Positions 1 through 12,620 of a stretch of 64,000 bases of DNA are shown one piece after another (within the stretch, counting starts at the first letter, position 1; every line of letters starts with the position of its first letter). Source of the DNA: Cololabis saira (taxonomy: Eukaryota; Chordata; Actinopteri; Beloniformes; Belonidae); contig NC_084597.1 of NCBI RefSeq assembly GCF_033807715.1, positions 11,644,670 through 11,708,669 on the forward strand, given 5' to 3'. Below the pieces are notes generated by a model. That model made no database searches, was not told the origin of the DNA, and saw only the letters and a list, made by a program, of their open reading frames with translations. Position numbers and translations under genes: made by a program.

Positions 1-125
1 GGTGTCATCCGCTAAATGTCCAGGCCTGAAGACATCTACATGCAAGTCATACAAGCGCTTCCACTGCAGCACGCCTGGACGTGCACAAGGGTGCGAGGGC
101 CCGTTCATCGCTGCTTGCAGCTTTC
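1..125 (-). repeat. Partial copy of an unclassified teleost interspersed repeat
   Basis: Read on the minus strand, this matches the start of the repeat at 17502-18520 nearly base for base over about 120 bp. It starts with the AAAGCTGCAAGCAGCGATG terminus and contains GGGCCCTCGCACC. The rest of the element lies outside the window. I do not recognise a superfamily. Confidence 0.8.
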
Positions 126-1886
126 ATTTTAGTTTGTTTTTGTGTGATAAGTTAACAGAATTAAAATAAGGTAACTGAAGCCAACCTCCCACAAAGTAAC
201 ATAGCATTATGCACAAAACTACATCAAAATTAGTGGAGGTTTAAAAGTCTGATATAACAAAATGAATTCACCTAAGGTTTTACAACAAATGTCTACCAAA
301 ACTAAAAGTTACAATCTTTAAGTCCCAGAATTCCCTTAACAATACTACTACAAAGTTTCCAAACACAAACAAACAGTGGCAAGCTGGGCAGGTTACACAC
401 AGCTGCCCTGAGTCATTGTCAGGCAGCTCCTCAAATAGAGCTGGCTATCAGGCACTTGCTACAGAAGAAGAGGAAGCGGACAATCCTGGTCCGGGGATGG
501 TACAGCCAACCAGGAACAGAGCAGCACAGCCAGTCATCACTGAGCACCCACACAGCTATCCAATGGCCTGAATGGGAGTTGTAGTTAGTGGCTGTGGGAT
601 GTACCTGTAACATGCATGCAAATGAAAGGGAAAAACACTAAAAGATGTGTTAGATTAACCACCTATCTCTGGTTGGTGTCTCTTCTATCAGAGGTTGTTG
701 GTAAAACTTACTTCTTTTATGATCATTATTATTATTAGTGTGCATCAACCGCATCGCCAGTGCGCTGCCTGTTGTCACCTAAGGCTATACAGTAGGTTGT
801 AGAAAGCACTTGGTACTGCAGAGATTGAGAGATAAAGTCTCCACACACATGCCTCGAGGGCTGAGACATCTCTTCCCTTTTTATCAGTCCTGATCCGTCA
901 TTTTGTCCTATCTCCTAACGCCGTATCAGCTTTACATTAACATAACATTGAATCAAGTCGTTATATTTCTTTAATTCTACTTTTACACGTTCATAGCCAA
1001 ATTTTTTGAAAATTAAAAGGGTTTCAAACACTATTTCATGGAAAGGGCACAATTACTCCCTCTGAATACAGAGTATGAGCTGAATGGACAGGTCTTCCAG
1101 CGCAGCAGTGATGTCCTGTAATACAGCGTGACAGATTTGAATATGCATTCAAGATTTTTATCCTCCTGCACAACTATGCAAATATCTGCACAGATGCAAA
1201 TTTTCTAACGGTTTTGCTACCTTTTCTTTCTCAGTTCATTTTTCACATCACTGAGGCAAGCTGTGGATATATCAGCATGCTAATCTAATCACGAACACAA
1301 ACACAATAAGGCGTTTTAAGGGAATTCTGTTATCTGACCTCCTCCAAACTCCTTATCCGATGCGGAGAAAGGTGTTTGTTAAACTAAAGGAAGGTTTCAC
1401 ATCAGCATTACATTTTCACTTACCTGGACACCAGTTTGCAACTTACGCATCAGACACAAGAAGCAGCTCTGTCTTTTCTTTCTTTTCTTTCTTTCTCTGT
1501 CTTTTCTTGTTTTTCATCTGCTGAGTGTAACTATTTTGATGGCAATAGAAAAACTCCCGGAAGTAAAGTTAGTCTTGGAGGATTCAGAGACAATAACTTC
1601 AGGTATCAGGAATCCCTTTTTTTTAATCTGGTCAGATCGCAAGACTTTAATTTAAATTCATTCATCCAAGATGTCGAAACCCACTGAGCTCTCTTTTGTT
1701 TTGTTGTTTCAACTCCACCTGGATACACCTACCAATGACTAAGTATTCTGATGAAGATTCCTGGTCACGTTGGTTATGTTTCTGTTCAAAAAAGAGTTGC
1801 TGGCAGCCAGTCAGAGTTATATTGGGGTGACAGTTAGTCTCATGTCTTGGTTTCACCAAAAACAGCTTGGATGTGGTGTGTCACCT
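126..1886. other. Intergenic, no gene recognised
   Basis: This is AT-rich unique-looking sequence. Reading frames are short and show no domain or splice pattern that I recognise. A short CTTTT-rich run lies near 1470-1510. Confidence 0.5.
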
Positions 1887-1892
1887 GGTGTG

Positions 1893-2485
1893 TACGGTGG
1901 CCGAGACCCGCCATTGCTGAAAATTAAAGAAACGCTGCAAATAAAAACAAACGCCGTCGCAAATAAAAGAAATGCTGCAAATATAAAGAAATGCCGCTGA
2001 AAATAAAATAAACAACGACGCAAATAAAAAAGCCACAACGGAAGTGAATTACCGGGGACTATTTTTGCTGATGCACCAGTGTTTTTATGTGAGAGGAGGA
2101 GGAGAAGAAGAAGAAGACGAAGAGGACGTAAGTGAAAAGGAAAAAATAAGAAGAGCGAAGAATAAGAACAATAAACAAGAAAATAAATGAAAAGGTTAGT
2201 GTTCAACGTCGCTACGTGTAATTTTTAATGTGCAACACCGGTGCATCGGCAAAAATAGTCCCCGGTAATTCACTTCCGTTGTGGCTTTTTTATTTTCGTC
2301 GTTTTTTTATTTTAAATGCAGCAAGGTTTCTTTATATTTGCAGTGTTTCTTTTATTTGCAGCTGCGTTTCTTTTTGTTTGCAGCGTTTATTTTATTTGCT
2401 AAGCGTTTATTTTATTTGCAGCGGCGTTTGTTTCTGTTTGCAGCGTTACTTTTATTTTCAGCAATGGCGGGTCTCGGCCACCGTA
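1893..2485. mobile_element. Foldback MITE, family A (TACGGTGGCC termini), copy 1
   Basis: Perfect terminal inverted repeats (TACGGTGGCCGAGACCCGCC...) enclose 593 bp. A 6-bp target duplication ggtgtg flanks the element (1887-1892 and 2486-2491). Each arm is a run of imperfect units like CGCTGCAAATAAAAGAAA, in opposite orientation on the two sides. Next comes a second inverted block (GCCACAACGGAAGTGAATTAC...), then a short purine-rich centre, so the whole element can fold back. It has no transposase, so it is non-autonomous. The reading frames across it are low-complexity artefacts. A second copy lies at 21051-21673. Confidence 0.85.
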
Positions 2486-2491
2486 GGTGTG

Positions 2492-3025
2492 GGCTGGAAA
2501 ACCACACAAAACCTCAGCTATGGGGTACTCACCTTTTCGAATGCTCCCAAGGTTACCAACCTCCATTGTTCTCTACTCAAGAACATACAGGAGTATCATC
2601 AGTGCACCCTCTTTGTTGCTGCTGCTGCAGAGTTTGGAAGAAAGCCAAATCAGCTCTGCTCAGGACCCGGGAATGTAACTGTTATCTGGCTGTAAGATGG
2701 AGGACACCTGCACCGGATAATGATCACAAAGTCTGGCTTTCCTCTAAGGTATTCCCTTGAAGACAACTCGGCATTGCTGTGCATTTCAAAATCCCTATTA
2801 AGGCTTTCACCTCTTCTGTCATGAAGTAAACTGCCCACCTGACTGTAATCACGTCCTACCACACGTGTCTCATCTGCAACCTCCCTCCATCCCCATCCAC
2901 CTCTGTCAACCCACATGATTAATGATAAACAATCAGGTTTGGGTTACCAACACCTGGTTGACAGTTAAGGACTGCTTCTCAGCGCCATCCACTATTATTT
3001 GCCCAGATTCTGTGTCTGCCTTTGG
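2492..3025. other. Spacer between elements, no gene recognised
   Basis: No domain, splice pattern or known repeat is visible between the foldback element and the hAT that starts at 3034. Confidence 0.5.
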
Positions 3026-3033
3026 GTCTATAC

Positions 3034-3755
3034 CAGGGGTCGGCAACCCAAAATGTTGAAAGAGCCATATTGGACCAAAAACACAAAAAACTAATATGTC
3101 TGGAGCCGCAATGAATGAAAAATGAAAAGTCTTGTATCAGCCTTAGAATGAAGACAACACATGCTGCATTTTTCTATATTAGTTATAACTTGGGGAAGAT
3201 TTTTTTTTTCATTATGCACTTCGAGAAAAAAGTCGAAATGTCGAGATTAATTTTGAAGTACAATCTTGAGAAAAAAGTCGAAATGTCAAGAAAAAAGTCA
3301 AAATGTTGAGAAAAAAGCTGGAATGTCGAGAGAAAAAGTCGAGATGTCGAGAAAAAGTCAAAATGTTGAGAAAAAAGCTGGAATTCAAGAAAAAAGTCAA
3401 AATGTTGAGAAAAAAGCTGGAATGTCGAGAAAAAAGTCGATGTCGAGAAAAAGTCAAAATGTTGAGAAAAAAGCTGGAATGTCAAGAAAAAAGTCGAAAT
3501 GTCGAGAAAAAAGTCAAAATTTAGAGAAAAAAGTTAAAAAGTCGAAATGTCGAGATTAAAAAGAAGAAAGAAAAGAAGAAAGAAAAAAAGAGAAATAAAG
3601 GAAAAAAGAAGAAAAAAGGAAAAAAAAAAAAAAAGAAAAAATGAAGAAAAAAAGGGAAAAAAAAAGGTCAAACATTTTTGAAAAAGCTCCAGGAGCCACT
3701 AGGGCGGCGCTAAAGAGCCGCATGCGGCTCTAGAGCCACGGGTTGCCGAACCCTG
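3034..3755 (+). mobile_element. Non-autonomous hAT, CAGGGGTCGGCAACCC family, copy 1
   Basis: The ends are CAGGGGTCGGCAACCC and GGGTTGCCGAACCCTG, flanked by a perfect 8-bp TSD gtctatac (3026-3033, 3756-3763), which is the hAT hallmark. The interior is a minisatellite of about 18-20 bp (unit CGAGAAAAAAGTCGAAATGT) at about 3226-3555, followed by an A/G-rich stretch. The right subterminal region has a perfect 16-bp palindrome GAGCCGCATGCGGCTC (3715-3730). It has no transposase. Long lysine-rich frames across it only translate the minisatellite. Confidence 0.93.
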
Positions 3756-3763
3756 GTCTATAC

Positions 3764-4155
3764 TTACCAAAGGCTTGTGGCATTGATGTATTGTCAAATG
3801 TTATATGGATAGGAAATGTTGACATACAGACTCCCCACATACTTGCAATGTCTAAGCTGTAGGGGACATTGGATTTAAAAGTGACCAGCGTCTAAATGAC
3901 AGGAGGAAGCCGCTTCAATAGACTCTATTGTGCCAGGGACAGTATCAAAAACATTTAGACCCTCAGAGGTTTATTTACACATCTAAGGAACTCATCATGC
4001 GAGCACAAAAGCATTTAAATACACTGTCCCTTGTTTGTGTTATTCTCTATGACTTGGTCATTATTTAGTTTTTCACTAATGTTGTTTGTTGAGGTGGAGG
4101 CATGGGAGTAGTCTAGTCTATTACGATGCAAAATCTTGTATAAACGTGTGCACAG
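3764..4155. other. Spacer, no gene recognised
   Basis: Unique-looking AT-rich sequence between two mobile elements. No gene or repeat is visible. Confidence 0.5.
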
Positions 4156-5440
4156 TAGGAATGGGTGATATTTTACCGTTCACGATATACCGTCAAAAAA
4201 ATTCCTCACGATAAGAATTTGTCATGTCGCGGTAAAAACGATAAATTCCCGTTGATGATGTTTTTGTGTAAAGCCGGATTTATGGAAGGAAGGAAGGAAG
4301 GAAGGAAGGAAGGAAGGAAGGAAGGAAGGAAGGAAGGAAGGAAGGAAGGAAGGAAGGAAGGAAGGAAGGAAGGAAGGAAGGAAGGAAGGAAGGAAGGAAG
4401 GAAGGAAGGAAGGAAAGGAAGGAAGGAAGGGAGAAAACAGGGAAAGAAGGGGAGAAAAGAGGAAGGGAAGAAGGAAGGAGAGAGCAGGAGGAAGAAGAAG
4501 GAAGGAAGGGGAAAAAGGAAGGAAGGAAGGAAGGAAGGAAGGAAAGGGGAGAAGGAAGCGAGAAAACAAGGAAAGAAGGAAGGAAGGAAGGAAGGAAGGA
4601 AGGAAGGAAGGAAGGAAGGAAGGAAGGAAGGAAGGAAGGAAGGAAGGAAGGAAGGAAGGAAGGGAGAAAACAAAGGAAAGGAGGAAGGAGGGGAAAAAAG
4701 AAGGAAGGAAGGAAGGAAGGAAGGAAGGAAGGAAGGAAGGAAGGAAGGAAGGAAGGAGGAAGGGAAGAAGGAAGGAGAGAGCAGGAGGAAAGAAGGAAGG
4801 AAGGGGAAAAAAGAAGGAAGGAAGGAAGGAAGGAAGGAAGGAAGGAAGGAAGGAAGGAGAGGAAGGAAGGAAGGGAAGAAGGAAGGAGAGAGCAGGAGGA
4901 AAGGAAGGAAAGGAAGGGAAGGAAGGAAGGAAGGAAGGAAGGAAGGAAGGAGGAAGGGAAGAAGGAAGGAGAGAGCAGGAGGAAAGAAGGAAGGAAGGAA
5001 GGAAGGAAGGAAGGAAGGAAGGAAGGAAGGAAGGAAGGAAGGAAGGAAGGAAGGAAGGAAGGAAGGAAGGAAGGAAGGAAGGAAGGAGGGAGGGAGGAGG
5101 GAGGGAGGGAAGGAAGGAAGGAAGGAAGGAAGGAAGGAAGGAAGGAAGGAAGGAAGGAAGGAAGGAAGGAAGGAAGGAAGGAAGGAAGGGAAGGAAGGAA
5201 GGAAGGAAGGAAGGAAGGAAGGAAGGAAGGAAGGAAGGAAGGAAGGAAGGAAGGAAGGAAGGAAGGAAAGAAAGATAAATTCCCGTTGATGACAAACATG
5301 GCGGATCTGAGAGCGAGATAGATTCATAGTTAAAAAGGTGGAGTTGAATTGGTATTTTTTTTATCGTCATTTTTATCGTTATCGGGATAAATGCCAGAAA
5401 TAATTGTGATACATTTTTTAGTCCATACCGCCAATCCCTA
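4156..5440 (+). mobile_element. hAT-like MITE (TAGGRATGGG termini) expanded by a GGAA array, copy 1
   Basis: The left end TAGGAATGGGTGATATTTTA and right end ...ACCGCCAATCCCTA are inverted repeats, and both match the better-preserved inverted copy at 6025-7151. The flanking octamers gtgcacag and gtgctata share only the first four bases, so the TSD is decayed or the copy is rearranged. About 1 kb of the 1.28 kb is microsatellite. A 19-bp direct repeat (gataaattcccgttgatga) sits on both sides of the array, at 4240-4258 and 5274-5292. Confidence 0.75.
4284..5272 (+). repeat. (GGAA)n microsatellite, about 1 kb
   Basis: This is nearly uninterrupted GGAA with irregular islands such as GGAGAGAGCAGGAGGAA recurring several times. 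Open frames on both strands (KEGR-type and LPSF-type repeats of over 300 residues) exist only because a tetranucleotide lacks stop codons. They are not genes. Confidence 0.98.
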
Positions 5441-5448
5441 GTGCTATA

Positions 5449-6016
5449 TGTCACTAATATCACTAACAGTGAATCCACAAGGCTATTGAGAATCTAAATT
5501 TAATTTAAATGTTTTAAACAAAACCTGGACCCACTGAAAATCCACAGCAGACTATACTAAATAGTGATTATTTGTTCCAGATTTGTTCTGTCCAAATGCA
5601 AGCAGCTAAAGACTGGACTGCAGTATCTGCACCTCAGCTGGACTGAAGCAAAGTGACACACTGACTGAAAGAGGTGTTCAGGGTCATTTTCCGCACAGAC
5701 AGAGCTGCTTCGTATGAAAGCAGCAACTTTGATGTCTGTGACAGCTGAAATACCAGGGATGTCAGAATTAGCACGTCTGTGGCTGCTGGAGACCGTCAGC
5801 GCGGGGAAACAGCAGATGGAGCAGTGAAGGATAATTAGAAGAGGACAGACTCCATGAGCTGTATAAACAGGCTGAGTAGCCTGCTGACTGCAGAGGACAC
5901 TGAGTTTAGACACAACAAAGAGCGTCTACTGGCTGTGTTTTGGTTTGTTTTTAAGTAGACTGGCCATTATATTTTGACAGTTTGCCCATCTTATTATGAT
6001 GGTGTTTGAAGATCCA
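5449..6016. other. Spacer between the two inverted hAT-like copies
   Basis: About 570 bp separates two copies of one element in opposite orientation. The 118-residue minus-strand frame at 5557-5913 has no domain I recognise and no supporting splice context. Confidence 0.45.
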
Positions 6017-6024
6017 GTGTGGAC

Positions 6025-7151
<1,127 letters not shown>

Positions 7152-7159
7152 GTGTGGAC

Positions 7160-7951
7160 TGTAGTGGACTTGTGTGAGGATAAAGTCATTTGCAGTGACC
7201 TAAAAACAGTTTTCAGCTCCAGATACAGTAGCGTTGGTATTGTGATAAGCTTTTTTCCTTTTTTTTTTATTTAAGTGCTCTTATTCAACCAGCGCCCTCA
7301 GACTTACCAAAAGAACAGAAAAACTTCCCTCGACTCATTGATCCGCTTCTGTGTCTGCCTGGCAACAAAAAAAGGAGCATTTTAAACAGATCCTATAATG
7401 TGGGATGAGATAAAGTCATCAATCATGACCCAGCACAAGGTTCCAGGCCAGGAGGACACGTCTAATGGTGGTATCTAACTCTGGCCATTACCTGAAAAGG
7501 TTTTATGATTTTGCTATCTCAGTCTCAGGCATGATGGATGAACCAGGCCAGCTAGTCATTTGCCAAACCTGAGTACAACTGACATCTCCTTCTTTGATCT
7601 GAGCCGTGTCCTGGACATTGTCAAAGATCTCCAGTTCCTTTGATGGATGAGGGAACTTTTTCTGCTTTGTTTCTGGGTTCAATAATGACTTTTTGTGCCT
7701 GTCCTTTTTCTCTGGAAACAAGGCTGGAGGTCAGAAGAGAAATGCTGCCCGGCAGCATAATAAATGGGCGAGACAATAAACTGTGAAAGTGAAGCCTTTT
7801 CTGGCTGCTACTATGTACCAGAGGGTACTAACAATACATAGCATACTATAATTCGTAATCCCTGCTGTTCTGATCACCCTCCTCGAAAAAAGCATGTTGA
7901 AAGCAAGCTACACAATAGTTTAGAGGCTGTAAACCAGCTGTACTTCCGTCA
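7160..7951. other. Intergenic, no gene recognised
   Basis: No domain or repeat is recognised. The frame at 7503-7721 shows no similarity I can name. Confidence 0.5.
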
Positions 7952-7959
7952 CTCTAGAT

Positions 7960-9067
7960 CAGGGGTCGGCAACCCGCGGCTCTAGAGCCGCATGCGGCTC
8001 TTTAGCGCCGCCCTAGTGGCTCCTGGAGCTTTTTCAAAAATGTTTGACCTTTTTTTCTTCATTTTTTTTAATTTTTTTCCTTTTTTCTTCTTTTTTTCCT
8101 TTATTTCTCTTTTTTCTTTCTTCTTTTTAATCTCGACATTTCGACTTTTTAACTTTTTTCTCGAAATTTTGACTTTTTTCTCGACATTTCGACTTTTTTC
8201 TCGACATTCCAGCTTTTTTCTCAACATTTTGACTTTTTTCTTGACATTCCAGCTTTTTTCTCAACATTTTGACTTTTTTTCTCGACATTTCGACTTTTTT
8301 CTCGACATTCCAGCTTTTTTCTCAACATTTTGACTTTTTTCTCGACATTCCAGCTTTTTTCTCAACATTTTGACTTTTTTCTCGACATTCCAGCTTTTTT
8401 CTCAACATTTTGACTTTTTTTCTTGACATTTCGACTTTTTTCCCAAAATTTTGACTTTTTTCTCAACATTTCGACTTTTTTCTTGACATTTCGACTTTTT
8501 AACTTTTTTCTCGAAATTTTGACTTTTTTCTCGACATTCCAGCTTTTTTCTCAACATTTTGACTTTTTTCTTGACATTCCAGCTTTTTTCTCAACATTTT
8601 GACTTTTTTTCTCGACATTTCGACTTTTTTCTCGACATTCCAGCTTTTTTCTCGACATTTCGACTTTTTTCTCGACATTCCAGCTTTTTTCTCAACATTT
8701 TGACTTTTTTCTTGACATTCCAGCTTTTTTCTCAACATTTTGACTTTTTTCTCGACATTTCGACTTTTTTCTCGACATTCCAGCTTTTTTCTCAACATTT
8801 TGACTTTTTTCTTGACATTTTGACTTTTTTCCCAAAATTTTGACTTTTTTCTCAACATTTCGACTTTTTTCTTGACATTTCGACTTTTTTCTCAAGATTG
8901 TACTTGTCGAAGTGCATAATGAAAAAAAAAAAATCTTCCCCCAGTTAAGGCAGTCTAAGGCTGATACAAGACTTTTCATTTTTCATTCATTGCGGCTCCA
9001 GACATATTAGTTTTTTGTGTTTTTGGTCCAATATGGCTCTTTCAACATTTTGGGTTGCCGACCCCTG
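7960..9067 (-). mobile_element. Non-autonomous hAT, CAGGGGTCGGCAACCC family, copy 2
   Basis: A perfect 8-bp TSD ctctagat (7952-7959, 9068-9075) flanks ends CAGGGGTCGGCAACCC and GGGTTGCCGACCCCTG. This copy is inverted relative to 3034-3755. Two perfect 16-bp palindromes overlap just inside the left end: GCGGCTCTAGAGCCGC (7976-7991) and GAGCCGCATGCGGCTC (7985-8000). The minisatellite of CGAGAAAAAAGTCGAAATG-type units fills about 8130-8890, making this the longest complete interior array of the four copies. Confidence 0.95.
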
Positions 9068-9075
9068 CTCTAGAT

Positions 9076-10069
9076 AAAAACAGCATGTGGCAGTTCTAGT
9101 TTTAAAGCTGATGAATAAAGGACGTGACGCTTCTTAATCGTTCTTTCCACCAGGTGGTGATGTTGTTCATAAAGTCTTGTGCAATGTTCCATTACAATAA
9201 CCTTTCCAAATGATTCAGGAGAGAACAAACAATTTTCCCCTCACACGCCGTCTATTCATTTGACCCGTGCAGTCTATGTTATGACCCTGAAGGGTTGTGT
9301 GTTTACTGAACCGATAATCATTAGCAAGTATAGGGGTAAACAAAATGATGATAATGAAAAACCACTTTTGCGGAGAAGTAGGGTGTGTATTGGGCCTACT
9401 CCCATTTTTTTTATGCCTCTCTTTGCTCTTGGCAACATGAGTGAAATCCAGTGCCGAGTCCGTGCCCTGCTGAAGTTGACGATGCCAAGCTTCTCAAAGA
9501 AATGTCACAGAAACGGATGAATCACTGGCCACAGGGCTCATTGGATACAGACACAAAAGGAAGACTCTCGGAAACATTCTTAATCTAATTAATCTTTGTT
9601 TGCTTAAATAAAACATGAAGTTCAAACAAGTTTTTGGGATGTGATGGTGAGAGAACGATGATGCAGCAACCAACAGCATCCTGATTTGCTTCGGTCCATT
9701 TTGTTTGATGTATTTTAGTTGCACCTCAAAGGGTATTTCTGCAGCCCATAGAGCCTGCCAAGCATTAAAGACAGGACTTTTGGACTGATCTTACTTGAAA
9801 CCTATGTTGCCAAAGTTTACTCAAGGTAAACATTGCTGTTATTAAAACAATATGGTAAACCACCTGGGTTTAGAACAGAAAAAAAAAATAAAAAACTCAA
9901 ACAACAGTAAGCTTTCCACATGCCATAAGATAATCTTTAAGGATAGGTATGAACTGTTGGTGTTATCTTGATATCACAAATTACGTGTGGAATGACATAT
10001 TTGTGAAGGCACGAAAATGACAAAAGAGAAGCATTTGAATCTTTACTGGGATCCTGCATTCAGATTGTT
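9076..10069. other. Intergenic, no gene recognised
   Basis: Unique-looking sequence. The 113-residue frame at 9179-9520 has no recognisable domain or splice context. Confidence 0.5.
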
Positions 10070-10070
10070 C

Positions 10071-11237
10071 TTAAAGGGGACATATTATGAAAAACACGTT
10101 TTTTCTTGTTTTAACATATATAAATTGGTCTCCCCTCACCCTGCCAGCACAGGGGAGACAAAATACCATGAATTTCTGCAAGGTCTGTGACCCCCGCCTT
10201 ACAGAATCCCCCAGTGTCACGTGATTTTTTTTGAGCCGATTAAAATCTGCGCCTAGGGTGACGTCACCATAGGCGCAGAGGTTCGGCCTCCGCTGCTGAA
10301 ACCACGCCCACAACCAGCTCTCTACGCTGGCTCCAGCGTCCACCATTGTTTACAAGCGGTGGCTGTTTGAACAGCGAGGGAGAGTAGAAATGAGATTTTG
10401 CATCGACATTTACCCTCATAAAAGGATCAGTTCCCACAGCACGGACCCGGCAACTGCACACGAGTCAGCGGTATGTTCCTTTTTTTTTAATGTTATTTAT
10501 ATTTGTATGATCTTTGCATGGGCTAAGTATTTAGCTTAGCTCCGGAGCTCCGGCGCCGCATACGGAGCTGCAGGGGCTGCTCACGGACCGGACCGTCGAG
10601 GAGCCCCGGGCTCGGGGCTCTATTAGTATTTCTTCTGTGGTTTCAGGTCTTTCAAGCACCTGGAGCTGTTCACATTCAGAAGACGCGCGGTCCTTCCTGA
10701 GCCAGCAATAGTGCATACATTTTATTTATATATTTTAACAATAAAGTTGCCATTTGTGAAAATTTAGTGTTGTGATTTCTTTACAGTTAACATGATCCAT
10801 TTGTCTGAAATGAGGAATTGGAGTAAAGAACTGTGGTGTAACTGTTTAGAATTAAATTCAATCTTCCTGTTTGAAGACGAGGTGACTAAAGGCTGATTTA
10901 TGGTTCCGCGTTACACCAACGCAGAGCCTACGGCGCAGGGTACGTGTCGATTTAACGCAGAACCGTGGACACGCTTTGCTACGCAGCCGCTGCTCTTCTG
11001 CCCGGAGCGACGCTTTGTCTCCTCCCCTGCTGCACGTCATTCAAGCAGCCAATCAGCGCAGAGCCTCATTATCATACCCCCCACCCGCCCTGAAAATGAA
11101 TCACAGAAAAAGGCTTTAGAAGCGGAAAAAATAAAAACATGGCCCAGGGACTGAATTTCTGATTTATGTAGATTGTTTTTAAGACATTCAAGGCCTGTTT
11201 AAAATATACATTAAATGCCATAATATGTCCCCTTTAA
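10071..11237. mobile_element. TTAA-flanked MITE (AGGGGACATATTATG ends), Kolobok/T2-like
   Basis: A perfect 20-bp inverted repeat CTTAAAGGGGACATATTATG closes both ends (10070-10089; 11219-11238). Reading TTAA (10071-10074, 11234-11237) as the target duplication fits TTAA-specific superfamilies. The terminal TTAAAGG motif matches the T2/Kolobok-type MITEs known from vertebrates. The interior is GC-richer and carries a Harbinger-like scrap at about 10893-10966. No transposase is visible. Confidence 0.8.
10893..10966. repeat. Short Harbinger-like palindromic scrap
   Basis: GGCTGATTTATGGTTCCGCG... and ...GATTTAACGCAGAACCGTG are imperfect inverted repeats. They match the termini of the MITE at 37047-37524 and scraps at about 7002-7030 and 15246-15300. 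Here the scrap sits inside the TTAA element. Confidence 0.6.
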
Positions 11238-11245
11238 GTTAATAA

Positions 11246-12176
11246 TAGGCTATATTGGATTATCTTTGTAGGACCTATGAGAAGAATATAGTTACATTTG
11301 AATTTTATTGAATGCAAATAGAAACTGAGAGCGAACAACTCAGTGACCAAATCTGAACTAATCTTTTGGGTGTACGGAGTAAAATAAATTGCATATCTAG
11401 ACATCACAACTCCACATCATCTGCGACTGCAGATAGAAACGCTACCCTTTTCACCCCAGGAGGATTGTTTTGCAGTTGTCATAGCAACACAATAAATACC
11501 CTTTTTCAGACAGACAGTGAAGGCTACTAATACTGTATGACACCAAGGTGGTCTTTCTGAATGCGTCTAAGATGAAAAGGTTGGGCACAATTCACGGCCA
11601 TTGAGCCCCCTCGAGCATGATAAACAGTAATCTTTTAAAGCGTGTTGTCTCTGAAACAAAGGAAAATGTTTAGTGTATTGGGATCAGAGGATCATGTCAC
11701 GTAAACAACATAGTCTGGGATATATAAGAGATGTCTGTCTGTAAGCAACAATAGAAAAAGAGGACAAACACTTTCCGTAGCTTAGAAAGAAAACAGTGCT
11801 CTTCATACTGAGACAAAACATCTGAGAAAAAAAAAACTTTCTATTTTGTCTACAAATTCAGAGTTTCATCATTTGAATATGTTGAATACAAGCTGCAAGC
11901 AAGGGACAAGGGTTTTTGACCAAAAAGAAGCTGTCTGGTTTTGACATTGACCTCAATGTTAATGTGTAATTTGAGCAACGTTAACCAGTTTTATGGCCTA
12001 CCACATGTTTTACCTCTGATGGAGTTTAAAATGTTTGATTTCAGCCGGTGTTTATCCAGGCTGTCACTTACTGCGTGTTTAGGTTTAGACATTCAAAAGC
12101 AGGTGGTTAGGGGAAGGAAAACATGATGGATTGCCTTTGTTGAGGAGGCGCTCTTGGGACCCTGTGTCATTCAGTT
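11246..12176. other. Intergenic, no gene recognised
   Basis: No coding or repeat signature is recognised. The sequence has short A-runs and is AT-rich. Confidence 0.5.
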
Positions 12177-12620
12177 CCTAATGTTGATGCCTCAGCTGAA
12201 GGTCCACCTGTAAACAGTGTTGCCAACTTAGCGACTTTGTCGCTAGATTTAGCGACTTTTCAGACCCTTATAGCGAAGGGTCTGAAAAAAAGCGACTAGC
12301 GACAAATCTAGCGACTTTTTCTGGTGTTATTGGAGACTTATCTGGTGGGCAGAGCAGAGCAGAGAGGAGACCCTCACCACTCCGCGTCCAGACTGCAAAT
12401 GAAATGCGCTTGCGCAAAGCCGCCGCTGGCTTGCAGAGCGGGATGTAAAAGTAAACGTTTCTTTTTTCTTTTGGGTCACTTTGCCGGTCCCAAGCCCGGA
12501 TAAAGGAGGAGGGTTGTAGAGCTAGGAATTTCACCCTACATAACAATCTTTTGATTAAATTTGCTGTTATAACATTTAACAATACAGGACAAAACTGATG
12601 TGTGTAATGTGGATCTAGAT

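Noticed and set aside
1853..2760. Phe/Cys-rich frames across the foldback element, also at 20956-21674
   Set aside because: The inverted arms are multiples of a CGCTGCAAATAAAA unit, which yields hydrophobic repeats in all copies.
3115..3559. Lysine-rich frames such as EKKSKCREKSQNVEKKAGM, also at 7982-8979 and 47045-47668
   Set aside because: They follow the 18-20-bp minisatellite of the hAT family, on both strands and in several frames.
4148..5448. An 8-bp TSD for the GGAA-bearing MITE copy
   Set aside because: The flanks gtgcacag and gtgctata agree only in gtgc, so the family was defined from the copy at 6025-7151.
4165..5478. Frames of 340-420 residues on both strands (KEGR and LPSF repeats)
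   Set aside because: They are translations of a GGAA microsatellite, which has no stop codon in any frame. No start context, domain or splice site supports a gene.
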